From: an uncultured Clostridia bacterium
GTDB taxonomy: Bacteria > Bacillota > Clostridia > Christensenellales > Borkfalkiaceae
DNA length: 64,000 nt
Assembly: GCA_934271275.1 (NCBI GenBank)
Contig: CAKQRD010000003.1
Coordinates: forward strand, 1 to 64,000
Direction of reading: 5' to 3'
Shown here: piece by piece, positions 56,223 to 64,000 of the stretch
How positions within the stretch are numbered: position 1 is the stretch's first letter
Layout of the letters: every line of letters starts with the position of its first letter
The notes under the pieces: model-generated
What the model saw: only the letters and a program-made list of their open reading frames with translations
The model's database searches: none
Told to the model about the DNA's origin: nothing
Program-made: the position numbers and the translations under genes

Positions 56223-56510
56223 TTAAGAAAGCCCTTTCTTTTTATCGTATAGTTCGGGGTTTGCTTTTCTGTCTAAATATCTTTCGAGCGCGGTTGCGAG
56301 CTGATCGCCGCAAGAAGTGTTTCCGCGACATTTGATGCCTTTCAGAAGAGAAATGACCTCCGTCACGGGTTTACCTTCCACTAGTCTTGCCACGGCTTGA
56401 AGGTTGCCCGAGCAGCCGCCTATAAATTTAACGTTGGTAAGTCTTTCGTCCTCCGTCACGTCGAAAATAATCTGTCTGGAACAAGTGCCTTTTGTCATAT
56501 AAGTCTGCAT
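56223..56510 (-). CDS. TIGR03905-type TSCPD domain protein
   Basis: This protein has 95 residues, with CSRQIIFDV, FIGGCSGNLQAVARLVEG and GIKCRGNTSCGDQLATAL, the Cys-rich TSCPD pattern also found at the end of some ribonucleotide reductases. Free-standing versions are frequent in Clostridia; function not established. Minus strand, start at 56510. Confidence 0.88.
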   Translation of the reverse strand: MQTYMTKGTCSRQIIFDVTEDERLTNVKFIGGCSGNLQAVARLVEGKPVTEVISLLKGIKCRGNTSCGDQLATALERYLDRKANPELYDKKKGLS

Positions 56511-56644
56511 AAATCTATTTTAATCTCCTGAAATTCTTGATTTTAATAAAGCTTCCGCGATACGTTCCGTCGTGTAAAACGAGCGGAGGGGATAACGCGC
56601 TGCGGTCAACGCAAGCTCGCGCGCGGACGAGTGGAAAAGCGCAA

Positions 56645-57169
56645 TCAGTCGACGAGGCTGTCGTAAATATTGCGATAAACGTCGCCCGCCTTTTCGCCCC
56701 ATTTTTTATAAATATCCTTTGCGATCTGGCGGTTAGGAACGACAAGTTTAAGTTCGAGCGCGGGTTGCGCGGGTTCGATTATTTTGAGATAAACGGTGTA
56801 AGTTCCGTCCTTGTTCATAAAGTAATCGGCAACGCATTCCTGTTTTCTTCTGTATCTCGCACGATTGTTTTTTATAAAAAGAGAAATCTCTTCCCGCGTG
56901 GAGGCGGGGATATTTATAAAAAAATTCGCGAGACAAATGCGCCCGTCGGGGGTGATCGTATAAAGCGGCTCGTCGCCGTCGCCGATATTATAAATCCAGC
57001 CGCATTCGAGAAGCTGGTTAAGTATAGGCTGACAGTCCATATAGGCGAGCCAGTTGTTGGATGAGCAACACATATCCAGCACCGTGTTTTCGGAAAGCGG
57101 TACTTCCATTTTGTCAAAGACAAACAACAATATTAACTTGTTTAAGGAGGAATCGCCCTTGACCTGCAT
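56645..57169 (-). CDS. DUF4364 family protein
   Basis: This protein has 174 residues. It begins MQVKGDSSLNKLILLFVFDKMEVPLSENTVLDMCC and has a winged-helix-like N-terminus (LNQLLECGWIYNIGDGDEPLYTITPDGR), as in DUF4364 proteins of Clostridia. The start at 57169 is chosen because GAGAAAGG lies before it; the longer frame upstream is the duplicated promoter element. Likely a DNA-binding regulator, role unknown. Confidence 0.82.
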   Translation of the reverse strand: MQVKGDSSLNKLILLFVFDKMEVPLSENTVLDMCCSSNNWLAYMDCQPILNQLLECGWIYNIGDGDEPLYTITPDGRICLANFFINIPASTREEISLFIKNNRARYRRKQECVADYFMNKDGTYTVYLKIIEPAQPALELKLVVPNRQIAKDIYKKWGEKAGDVYRNIYDSLVD

Positions 57170-57200
57170 TGCCTTTCTCCGTTGTGAAATACATTTAAAT

Positions 57201-57394
57201 CGCGCCGAAAACGGCGCGGCGCAACAGCGCAAAGCTATGATTTTGCAAAGCTTACTGCGTATATTATAACATAAATAAAAATACTTGCTTGCAAGGGTAT
57301 TTTTATGATTGCTTACAACAACGCAGCGCGCCGAAAACGGCGCGGCGCAATAGCGCAAAGCTTTGATTTTGCAAAGCTTACTGCGTATATTATA
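57201..57394 (-). repeat. 68-bp direct repeat, two copies, carrying a minus-strand -10 box
   Basis: Copies at 57201-57268 and 57327-57394 differ at two bases. Each has GCGCCG/CGGCGC and AAGCTTTGC hairpins and ends in ATATTATA, i.e. TATAAT on the minus strand. Only the outer copy has a good -35 (TTTACA, 57411-57416 on the minus strand, 16-base spacer). The 357-base gap holds no gene. Confidence 0.75.
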
Positions 57395-57455
57395 CCACAA
57401 CTTTTTATTTTGTAAAGAAAAAACGCAAAAAATTTATTTAACTCCCTTAAAAAAG

Positions 57456-57485
57456 TTTAACAAAGCGCGCGATTTATGGTAAAAT
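57456..57485 (+). promoter_or_regulatory. Sigma-A promoter of the gene at 57527
   Basis: TTTAAC (57456-57461) and TAAAAT (57480-57485), 18 bases apart. It overlaps the in-frame ATG at 57476, so that ATG cannot be the start. Confidence 0.65.
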
Positions 57486-57526
57486 ATTCAAAAGAAACGC
57501 GCCTCGGCGCAAAGGAGACGAATATT

Positions 57527-58339
57527 TTGACGAAGAACGAAGAGCTTGCCGCGTTCAGCGAAAAAGCGGAAGAATTTATCGCGAGCAGTTATATTCTCGC
57601 GGATATGAAAATCGTAGGACTGCTTAAAGCGATTGCTCAATCGGACACGCTTCTCGCGGTTTTTAAAAACTGCCTTTCGGGATTCGACTACGCTTCCGCG
57701 CAGAGAAAATATCTCGTAAAAAACAAATATCTCTCGGAGGATAAGGGCGAATTCGTTCTTCCGCAGACGAGCAGAGAGCTTTTGGCTTTCGTTTTTAATA
57801 TTCTCGTCGACATAGACGCGAAAAACGTGGATCTTTCCGCATTTATAAACAAATATTTTTACGTTGACGGAAGTTTTTCGGCAGCATACGCGGCGTTTAT
57901 TTCGCAGATGATAAAGCCATTTTGCTCGGCGGTAATCAGCATTATGCAGGGCGTTATAGACGGCAGCGTACAAGATCCGGTAGAAGCTCTTTCGGAAGAG
58001 GAAGCCCGCAAAATCAAAGAGAAGGAAATTGCCGAAAAAGAAGAGGCTATCGAAAAAGACCTTCTCGAAAAAAACTACGGGAAAAGTCTTAAAGAGATAA
58101 AAAGACTTCTTCTTCTCGATAAAATGAAGATAAAAGATTCCCGTACGGACGAAGAGACGAAAAGGGAAGTGCTTCTTATAGTCGATATGCTTGGGAGCGT
58201 TTTAGACGGCGCGGATAAAGACGCCATAGACTACGCGTTCACCGCGTATAAGTTTTGCGCGAAGGCGCACCCGATGCTTCTTCGAGGCAGAGCGAAAAAA
58301 ATAGGTAAATTGTTAAAGGACGTAGTTCGTGAGCTTTAA
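57527..58339 (+). CDS. Conserved protein of unknown function
   Basis: This protein has 270 residues from TTG at 57527, chosen because AAAGGAG at 57511-57517 precedes it and the earlier ATG lies inside the promoter. It is all-helical, with a charged E/K coiled coil near residues 155-185 (EEEARKIKEKEIAEKEEAIEKD). No domain recognised. It overlaps the nudix gene by 11 bases. Confidence 0.7.
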   Translation: MTKNEELAAFSEKAEEFIASSYILADMKIVGLLKAIAQSDTLLAVFKNCLSGFDYASAQRKYLVKNKYLSEDKGEFVLPQTSRELLAFVFNILVDIDAKNVDLSAFINKYFYVDGSFSAAYAAFISQMIKPFCSAVISIMQGVIDGSVQDPVEALSEEEARKIKEKEIAEKEEAIEKDLLEKNYGKSLKEIKRLLLLDKMKIKDSRTDEETKREVLLIVDMLGSVLDGADKDAIDYAFTAYKFCAKAHPMLLRGRAKKIGKLLKDVVREL

Positions 58340-58856
58340 GGAAACGACGATAAAAGAAAACCGAGTTTATAACGGGAGAATCATAAACGTGCGTGCGGAC
58401 GAGGCGACCACCCGCGGCGGTAAATCCGTGAGAGAAGTGGTGGAACACCCCGGCGGCAGCGCGATTTTATGCGAAAAAGACGATAAAATTCTTTTGGAGA
58501 GGCAGTTCAGATATGCCGTGCAAAAGGAGCTTTGGGAAATTCCCGCGGGCAAACTCGAAAAGGGCGAAGATCCTATGATAGCCGCTATCCGCGAACTCGA
58601 AGAAGAATGCGGAATAAAAGCGGAGAGCGCGGAGCTGATATTCAAGTTTTACCCGACGCCGGGTTACGATAACGAAATAATAAGAATCTATCGAGTGAAT
58701 GGGCTTTCAGAAGGGACTAAACATTTCGACGCAGACGAGGATATAAACTCGTTCTGGATAGAAAAGAATAAAATTCGGGCGATGATGGCGGCGGGCGAAA
58801 TAGAGGACGCAAAAACTCTTATCGCTTTGCTTTTTGCTCTTAACGAGAAACGATAA
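58329..58856 (+). CDS. nudF: Nudix hydrolase, ADP-ribose pyrophosphatase type
   Basis: This protein has 175 residues. The Nudix box (G-x5-E-x7-R-E-L-x-E-E-x-G) lies at ~75-97 (starts GKLEKGED, ends RELEEECGI), with IPAG just before it and FYPTPGYDNE after, as in ADP-ribose pyrophosphatases. It clears ADP-ribose and similar compounds. GTG start inside the end of the preceding gene. Confidence 0.9.
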   Translation: MSFKETTIKENRVYNGRIINVRADEATTRGGKSVREVVEHPGGSAILCEKDDKILLERQFRYAVQKELWEIPAGKLEKGEDPMIAAIRELEEECGIKAESAELIFKFYPTPGYDNEIIRIYRVNGLSEGTKHFDADEDINSFWIEKNKIRAMMAAGEIEDAKTLIALLFALNEKR

Positions 58857-58979
58857 AAGAAAATTGCGCGGCTCAGGCTTAATTCTGACCTAATCACTAT
58901 GCCGAAAAGCCGTAAAAAATATTCGCGAACATTTGCGAGCGGGGAAAATGTTTAAAAATTTTACAGGAAGGACAAGAAT

Positions 58980-60803
58980 TTGAAAAGAACGGACGTAAGA
59001 AACGTTGCGATAATCGCTCACGTCGACCACGGCAAAACGACTCTCGTCAACCAGATGTTAAAACAGGGCGGAATTTTCCGTGATAACCAGACGGTACAGG
59101 ACAGAGTTATGGACTCGGGCGATCTTGAAAGAGAGCGCGGAATAACCATACTTGCAAAAAATACTTCGGTCTATTATAAAGACGTAAAGATAAACATAGT
59201 CGATACTCCGGGTCACGCCGATTTCGGCGGCGAGGTGGAACGCGTTCTTAAAATGGTGAACGGCGTTCTGGTGCTTGTGGACGCGTGTGAAGGACCTATG
59301 CCGCAAACGCGCTTCGTTATGCAGAAGGCTTTGGAACTTAATCATAAGCTTATTATAGTCGTGAACAAAATCGACCGTCCCGACGCCCGTCTTTCGGAGG
59401 TTCAGGACGAAATATTAGAGCTTCTTTTCGACCTTAACGCGAGCGAAGAGCAGGTTGACAGCCCGATAATTTTCTGTTCGGGCAGAGACGGTACGGCGAC
59501 CGCGGATTTGAACGTTCCGGGCAAGGACTTAACCCCGCTGTTCGAGGCGATAATAAATCATTTCGAGCCGCAGGAAGTAGATCCCGAAGGTCCGTTCCAG
59601 ATGCTCGTTTCCTCGATAGATTATAACGATTACGTCGGAAGGATAGGCATCGGCAGAATAGAACGCGGCACGGCGTTCGTCGGCGAGGACGCGGAAACCT
59701 GCAACTATAACGTGAAGGGTAAAGAGGTAAAAGGTAAGCTCGTAGCGATTTATCAGATAAACGGCTTGAATCGTGTTCCCGTGGAATCCGCGATTGCCGG
59801 CGACATAGTTTGCGTAAGCGGACTCGAAAATATTTCGATAGGCGATACTATATGCACTCCTTCCTGCGTAGAACCCGTTCCGTTCGTAAAAATCTCCGAA
59901 CCCACGGTAGAAATGCTGTTTTCCGTAAACGACAGCCCGTTTGCGGGAAAAGAGGGAAAATTCGTCACGACGAGACACCTCCGCGACAGACTGTTTAGAG
60001 AAATGCTTAAAGACGTTTCTTTAAGAGTGGAAGAAACCGATTCCGCGGATTCTTACAGAGTGTGCGGAAGAGGCGAAATGCATCTTTCTATTCTGATAGA
60101 AACGATGCGCCGCGGCGGCTACGAATTTCAGGTCGGCGCGCCGAGAGTTCTGTTCAGAGAAGAAAACGGCAAACTGTTAGAGCCTATGGAAAAGCTCGTG
60201 GTAGACGTTCCCGAAGATAAAACGGGCAGCGTGTTTTCGAGTATGGGCGTAAGAAAGGGCGAGCTTATCGAAATGCAGAATATTGGAAGCAGAATCCGTC
60301 TTGAATTCAAAGTTCCCGAAAGAGGTTTGTTCGGGTATAAAAGTCAGTTTTTGACAGATACGCGCGGCGAGGGTGTGTTCAATACGATTTTCTACGGTTA
60401 CGAAGAATATAAGGGCGATATAGAAAGAAGAAGTACGGGTTCGCTCGTGGCGTTTGAGACGGGCGAAGCGGTTACTTACGGTCTGTTCAACGCGCAGGGA
60501 AGAGGTCAGCTTTTTATCGGCGCGGGTACGAAGGTGTATGAAGGTATGGTCGTCGGCGTGTCTCCGAAGAGCGAGGATATTTCCGTAAACGTTTGCAAGA
60601 AAAAGCACCTTACCAACACCAGAGCTTCGGGTTCGGACGACGCGTTGAGACTTGAAACTCCCAAGGTTATGAGTCTGGAAGAGGCTATGGAGTTTATAAA
60701 CGACGACGAACTTTTGGAAGTTACTCCGCAAAATATTCGCATCAGAAAAAAGACTTTGGATACGGAAACGCGTTTAAAGAGAAAAGCAAGAGGGCTTGAA
60801 TAA
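58980..60803 (+). CDS. typA: Translational GTPase TypA/BipA
   Basis: This protein has 607 residues. G1 AHVDHGKTTL (14-23), G3 DTPGHADF, G4 NKIDRPDA; then the domain II, EF-G-like and TypA-specific C-terminal domains (RGRGELHLSIL-like CGRGEMHLSILIETMRR; ALRLETPKVMSLEEAMEFINDDELLEVTP). It binds ribosomes and aids assembly and stress growth. TTG start behind AGGAAGGAC. Confidence 0.96.
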   Translation: MKRTDVRNVAIIAHVDHGKTTLVNQMLKQGGIFRDNQTVQDRVMDSGDLERERGITILAKNTSVYYKDVKINIVDTPGHADFGGEVERVLKMVNGVLVLVDACEGPMPQTRFVMQKALELNHKLIIVVNKIDRPDARLSEVQDEILELLFDLNASEEQVDSPIIFCSGRDGTATADLNVPGKDLTPLFEAIINHFEPQEVDPEGPFQMLVSSIDYNDYVGRIGIGRIERGTAFVGEDAETCNYNVKGKEVKGKLVAIYQINGLNRVPVESAIAGDIVCVSGLENISIGDTICTPSCVEPVPFVKISEPTVEMLFSVNDSPFAGKEGKFVTTRHLRDRLFREMLKDVSLRVEETDSADSYRVCGRGEMHLSILIETMRRGGYEFQVGAPRVLFREENGKLLEPMEKLVVDVPEDKTGSVFSSMGVRKGELIEMQNIGSRIRLEFKVPERGLFGYKSQFLTDTRGEGVFNTIFYGYEEYKGDIERRSTGSLVAFETGEAVTYGLFNAQGRGQLFIGAGTKVYEGMVVGVSPKSEDISVNVCKKKHLTNTRASGSDDALRLETPKVMSLEEAMEFINDDELLEVTPQNIRIRKKTLDTETRLKRKARGLE

Positions 60804-60883
60804 ATATATTTTTGCAAAAATTTCAAAAAAGTGATTGAGAAAAATTTGTAAAAAAGCGAAAAACGAATGAAACGATAAAAAAG

Positions 60884-60914
60884 CGGGGCTACATTGCGAG
60901 TCCCGCGATTTTAT
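60884..60914. terminator. Terminator between typA and the Cys-rich gene
   Basis: GCGGG (60884-60888) pairs with CCCGC (60903-60907); GATTTTAT follows on the plus strand and A-rich sequence on the other side could end minus-strand transcripts. Confidence 0.6.
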
Positions 60915-60959
60915 ATTCTTTACGCTATAATTCGTTTGGTATGCGACGCACGGTTAAAA

Positions 60960-61160
60960 TTATTTGCAACCGCAGCCGCCGCCGAAGAATCCGCCGCCCT
61001 GTTTGCAGCAGCAGCAAATAAGCATAAGAGCCACAGGCAGGCAATAGCAGCTGTTAAACAAACCGTTTAAGCATCCGCTCTTGCAAAGGCAGACGATGAG
61101 AAGTATTATCAAAATCCACAGACAGGTATTCCCGCCGAGAAAATCGAAGCATCCGTTCAT
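60960..61160 (-). CDS. Small Cys/Gly-rich membrane protein
   Basis: This protein has 66 residues. One or two hydrophobic helices (CLWILIILLIVCLCKSGC; LPVALMLICCCC) and a GGGFFGGGCGCK tail; 13 Cys in total. Such proteins are frequent unknowns in Clostridia. GGAGGTAAC before ATG at 61160 fixes the start, dropping the five extra residues of the longer frame. Confidence 0.75.
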   Translation of the reverse strand: MNGCFDFLGGNTCLWILIILLIVCLCKSGCLNGLFNSCYCLPVALMLICCCCKQGGGFFGGGCGCK

Positions 61161-61281
61161 AAAAGTTACCTCCAAAGTATTTTTAGCCTTCGCCTATGTA
61201 AATTTTTAATTGCGGCGAAGCTTTATCTATTATCAATATATCCCGAAGCGAATAAAAATGTTACAAACGCCGCGTATTTAA

Positions 61282-61310
61282 TTGCTAAAACGGGGCAAGT
61301 ATGGTAAAAT
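61282..61310 (+). promoter_or_regulatory. Sigma-A promoter of the S component-coaX operon
   Basis: TTGCTA (61282-61287) and TAAAAT (61305-61310), 17 bases apart. The remaining ~100 bases to the ATG show no riboswitch I recognise. Confidence 0.65.
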
Positions 61311-61422
61311 TATAAAAAACGGCGGATAGCGACTTTTGCGTCCGACCGTAAAATACATAATAAACCGTAAATTTTTGCGGCGGGCATTCTTAACGGTAAG
61401 AAGCTCGATCGGAGGTAACGAA

Positions 61423-62046
61423 ATGAAAAACGGAACAACAAAGCTCATAGCATTTTCTGGAATAATGGGGGCTGTTATTTTTGTCGTATTGCTCCTTGAA
61501 ACCCAAGTATTTGCATCAATTTTACCAATATCTCCTTGTTTTTTATCAATTCCGCTTGCGGTGTCTTTGAGTATATGGGGAGACTGGAAAAAAATGTTTA
61601 TCGGCGGAACGATATTCGGTTTTTGCTCGTTTTTTATGTCGTTTATGTTCCCGTCAATGATTGTCTTTGCAAATCCTCTCATATCCATTGTGCCGCGTGT
61701 AATTTTAGGAATTACGGCATACGGAACTTGTGCGGGGATTAAAAGGCTTACGGCAAAAAGTAAAAGTAAATTTTTAAGAAATTACTTGCCTGATGCCGTT
61801 GCAGGAATTGTCGGTGCGGTAACTAATACGATATTAGTTGTTACAGGTTTGTATATTTTTAAGTTTACCGGAATTGAAGATGCTTTGACTTTAATAATAT
61901 CTTTTAACGCTCTTGCGGAAATTATATGTTGTGCTATACTTGTGCCGATTATAGCAGGAGTAATAAGAAAATATTATAAAACCGAAGAAAAAACCGACGA
62001 GGATATAGACGATAAATCGGACGGGGAAACCAAAGGGGAAGAATAA
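61423..62046 (+). CDS. ECF transporter S component, probably for pantothenate
   Basis: This membrane protein has 207 residues with six hydrophobic segments, the size of an ECF substrate-binding S component. FSGIMGAVIFVVLLLE, an inner PRVILGITAYG and NALAEIICCAILVPII at the end are typical. It would bind a vitamin with a shared energising module not seen here. Its stop overlaps the start of pantothenate kinase by one base, so pantothenate is the likely substrate. GGAGGTAACG precedes the ATG. Base composition is a little more AT-rich than its neighbours. Confidence 0.82.
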   Translation: MKNGTTKLIAFSGIMGAVIFVVLLLETQVFASILPISPCFLSIPLAVSLSIWGDWKKMFIGGTIFGFCSFFMSFMFPSMIVFANPLISIVPRVILGITAYGTCAGIKRLTAKSKSKFLRNYLPDAVAGIVGAVTNTILVVTGLYIFKFTGIEDALTLIISFNALAEIICCAILVPIIAGVIRKYYKTEEKTDEDIDDKSDGETKGEE

Positions 62047-62813
62047 TGCTTCTTGCGATAGATATAGGCAACACTAATATTAAATACGGCATTTATAACG
62101 GAGAAGATCTCGTCGCGTCGTTCCGGGTTTCATCGAGACTTTCGAGAACCGCGGACGAATACGGTTCGGTGCTTATAAATCTTCTTGCGAGCAAAGGGCT
62201 TAAAACTTCGGACGTGACGGGCGTTATAATGTCGTCCGTTATTCCTTCTCTTAACTATACCATATGTCATATGTGCGAATACTTTTTCGGTGTTTCGCCG
62301 CTTATGGTAGGGCCGGGGATAAAAACGGGGCTTAACGTAAAGGCGGATAACCCGAAAGAGGTCGGGGCGGATATTATAGTGAACTGCGTTTCGGCGTTTA
62401 CGAAATACGGCGGACCCGTTATCGTTATAGACTTCGGCACGGCGACGACCTTCGACGCGGTGACGGGAAATTGCGAACTTATCGGCGTGGCGATAGCTCC
62501 GGGTATAAAAACCTCTCTCGAAGGGCTTACGAAAAATACCGCGCAACTTCCGACCATAGAGCTGGAAGCTCCGAAAAGCGTTCTCGGAAAAAACACTAAA
62601 ACGAGCATGCAATCGGGGCTTATATTCGGCTTCGCGGGGCTTGTGAATAATATTGTCCGAAAGATGAAAAAAGAGTTTAAAACGGACGGCGTAAAGGTCG
62701 TTGCGACGGGCGGTCTCGGGGAGCTTATCGCGAAAGAGTCGGACGTTATAGACGTCGTGGACAGAACTCTTACGCTAGACGGACTCAAAGAAATATATAA
62801 GCTTAACGCGTAA
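62046..62813 (+). CDS. coaX: Type III pantothenate kinase
   Basis: This protein has 255 residues. DIGNTNIKYG (5-14) is the ATP phosphate loop, GPGIKTGL the substrate region, VIDFGTATTFDAV (~125-137) the catalytic Asp segment, and TGGLGELI near the C-terminus. It phosphorylates pantothenate, the first step to coenzyme A. Coupled to the S component gene. Confidence 0.96.
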   Translation: MLLAIDIGNTNIKYGIYNGEDLVASFRVSSRLSRTADEYGSVLINLLASKGLKTSDVTGVIMSSVIPSLNYTICHMCEYFFGVSPLMVGPGIKTGLNVKADNPKEVGADIIVNCVSAFTKYGGPVIVIDFGTATTFDAVTGNCELIGVAIAPGIKTSLEGLTKNTAQLPTIELEAPKSVLGKNTKTSMQSGLIFGFAGLVNNIVRKMKKEFKTDGVKVVATGGLGELIAKESDVIDVVDRTLTLDGLKEIYKLNA

Positions 62814-62915
62814 GGCACGTATTGCGTGGCGTTAAAGGATTTTGCAGGAGCAAATTAAACGCGTCGTAAGGCGCACGTTATCGTATATTGTAAAGCGAAG
62901 AAAAAGGAGAACGAA

Positions 62916-64000
62916 ATGAAAAAAGTCGGAATAGCGCTTCTCGGGCTGGGCGTGGTAGGCGGCGGAGTCTATCAGATTCTTACCGATAAAAAGGAGTATT
63001 TCAAAAAGACGCAGGGACTCGATATAAGCGTGGAATGCGTACTCGTAAGAAACGCCGAAAAAGCGATAAAAAAGGGTGTTCCGAGCGAAAAAATCGCTTC
63101 TTCGATAGAGGACGTTATTTCTAACCCCGCGGTAGACGTGGTCGTAGAGGTTATCGGCGGCACAGAACCCGCTAAAACTTACGTTCTTAAATCGCTTATG
63201 AGCGGAAAAACGGTCGTTACGGCTAATAAAGAGCTTGTAGCAAAGCACTGGTTAGAACTCGAAGAAATGGCGAAAAAAATGAACGCGGGACTGTTCTTCG
63301 AGGCGAGCTGCGTAGGCGGCGTTCCCGTAATCCGCACCCTTCAGGACGGAATGCAGGCAAACGAAATCCGTTCTATAAAAGGTATAATCAACGGCACGAC
63401 AAATTATATTTTAACGAAAATGTCCGATGAAGGCTCTTCTTACGAAGAAGCTCTTAAAGAGGCACAACGCCTCGGGTTTGCGGAAGCCGATCCGACCGCC
63501 GACGTGGAAGGCTTCGACGCAAGCTACAAGCTTTCCATACTCGCGAGCCTTGCTTTCAACGCGCGCGTATCGGTGGAAAACGTTAAACGAGAAGGAATAT
63601 CTCTCGTTGATAAAACGGACATCGCGTACGGACAGACTATGGGGTATACGTTAAAGCTTCTCGGTATCGGCAAGAACGAAAACGGCGGCGTAGACGTAAG
63701 GGTTCACCCGACGTTCGTAAAGAAAAGCGATCCGCTCGCTTCGGTACACGACGCTTTTAACGCGGTGCTTATTACGGGCGATTCGGTAGGCGAAATAATG
63801 CTTTACGGGAGAGGCGCGGGCGCGCTTCCCACGGGCAGCGCGGTAGTTTCGGATATAATTTTTGCGGCAAAGCACGACGATTATTATTACGCGCCGTTTA
63901 TCAGCGGGAACGCAGGCGGTAAAGAAGCCAAAATCGTTTCCGATTTTATTACGAAATATTATATCAGGCTTTTCGTCGCGGATAACGCGGGCGTGCTTTC
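62916..64000 (+). CDS. hom: Homoserine dehydrogenase (cut by the window end)
   Basis: The first 361 residues are present. NAD(P)-binding GLGVVGGGVYQIL (~10-22), VVVEVIGGTEPA, the catalytic domain (FFEASCVGGVPVIRTL, GIINGTTNYILT, ADPTADVEGFDA), and the start of the C-terminal region. It reduces aspartate semialdehyde to homoserine for threonine and methionine synthesis. AAAAAGGAGA precedes the ATG. The C-terminal ACT domain, if any, lies outside. Confidence 0.95.
   Translation, partial: MKKVGIALLGLGVVGGGVYQILTDKKEYFKKTQGLDISVECVLVRNAEKAIKKGVPSEKIASSIEDVISNPAVDVVVEVIGGTEPAKTYVLKSLMSGKTVVTANKELVAKHWLELEEMAKKMNAGLFFEASCVGGVPVIRTLQDGMQANEIRSIKGIINGTTNYILTKMSDEGSSYEEALKEAQRLGFAEADPTADVEGFDASYKLSILASLAFNARVSVENVKREGISLVDKTDIAYGQTMGYTLKLLGIGKNENGGVDVRVHPTFVKKSDPLASVHDAFNAVLITGDSVGEIMLYGRGAGALPTGSAVVSDIIFAAKHDDYYYAPFISGNAGGKEAKIVSDFITKYYIRLFVADNAGVL

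Overview
The window holds an integrated siphovirus-type prophage, with a defence-gene block at its left, next to ordinary chromosome of an anaerobic, low-to-mid GC Gram-positive bacterium, probably a Clostridia-class member of the Bacillota. The host assignment rests on anaerobic ribonucleotide reductase, a DUF4364 protein, a TIGR03905 TSCPD protein, an ECF S component beside type III pantothenate kinase, strong Shine-Dalgarno sites, frequent TTG/GTG starts and sigma-A promoters. No species can be named.

Layout. 1-590: a possible terminase-like fragment, then four terminator hairpins. 598-3069: an operon of a WYL regulator, a coiled-coil membrane-anchored protein, a RES-like protein and a small membrane protein, plausibly an uncharacterised defence system. 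3222-10000: an XRE regulator, two DNA methyltransferases, an McrB-type AAA+ GTPase, a LlaJI-type nuclease and a repeat/LRR protein, i.e. a complete LlaJI/McrBC-like restriction-modification operon. 10052-10555: a DUF1273/SLOG protein on the minus strand. 10693-20337: phage control and replication genes (XRE, LexA-like repressor, zinc ribbons, SNF2 helicase, HNH endonuclease fused to an accessory protein, primase-helicase, candidate origin, VRR-NUC nuclease, ArpU-like regulator, HNH). 20550-32826: small terminase, a cytosine methyltransferase with many target-recognition segments, a PAPS-reductase/SAM-synthetase fusion, a sigma factor, amidoligase plus gamma-glutamylcyclotransferase, large terminase, a probable structured RNA, a ParB-methyltransferase and small DUF proteins. 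32892-47036: HK97-type head, long non-contractile tail, fibres and holin; no endolysin was recognised. 47256-50340: two overlapping large serine recombinases at the right end, beside a tRNA-Ser(GGA) gene. From about 50.4 kb on: host genes (nrdD-glutaredoxin fusion and trxB, MarR, nudix, typA, ECF S component and coaX, hom running off the end). The left phage-host junction is not visible, so the restriction block could be prophage cargo or a neighbouring island.

Working together. The phage sigma factor (24734-25258) lies just upstream of the first of six copies of a 28-bp two-part promoter-like motif (CTGGRCTYT, then CGGTATT at fixed spacing) placed before accessory genes and, as the sixth copy, before the recombinases. 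I infer a phage-encoded sigma regulon. The SAM synthetase fusion lies between the methyltransferase and the sigma factor and may supply SAM for DNA methylation.
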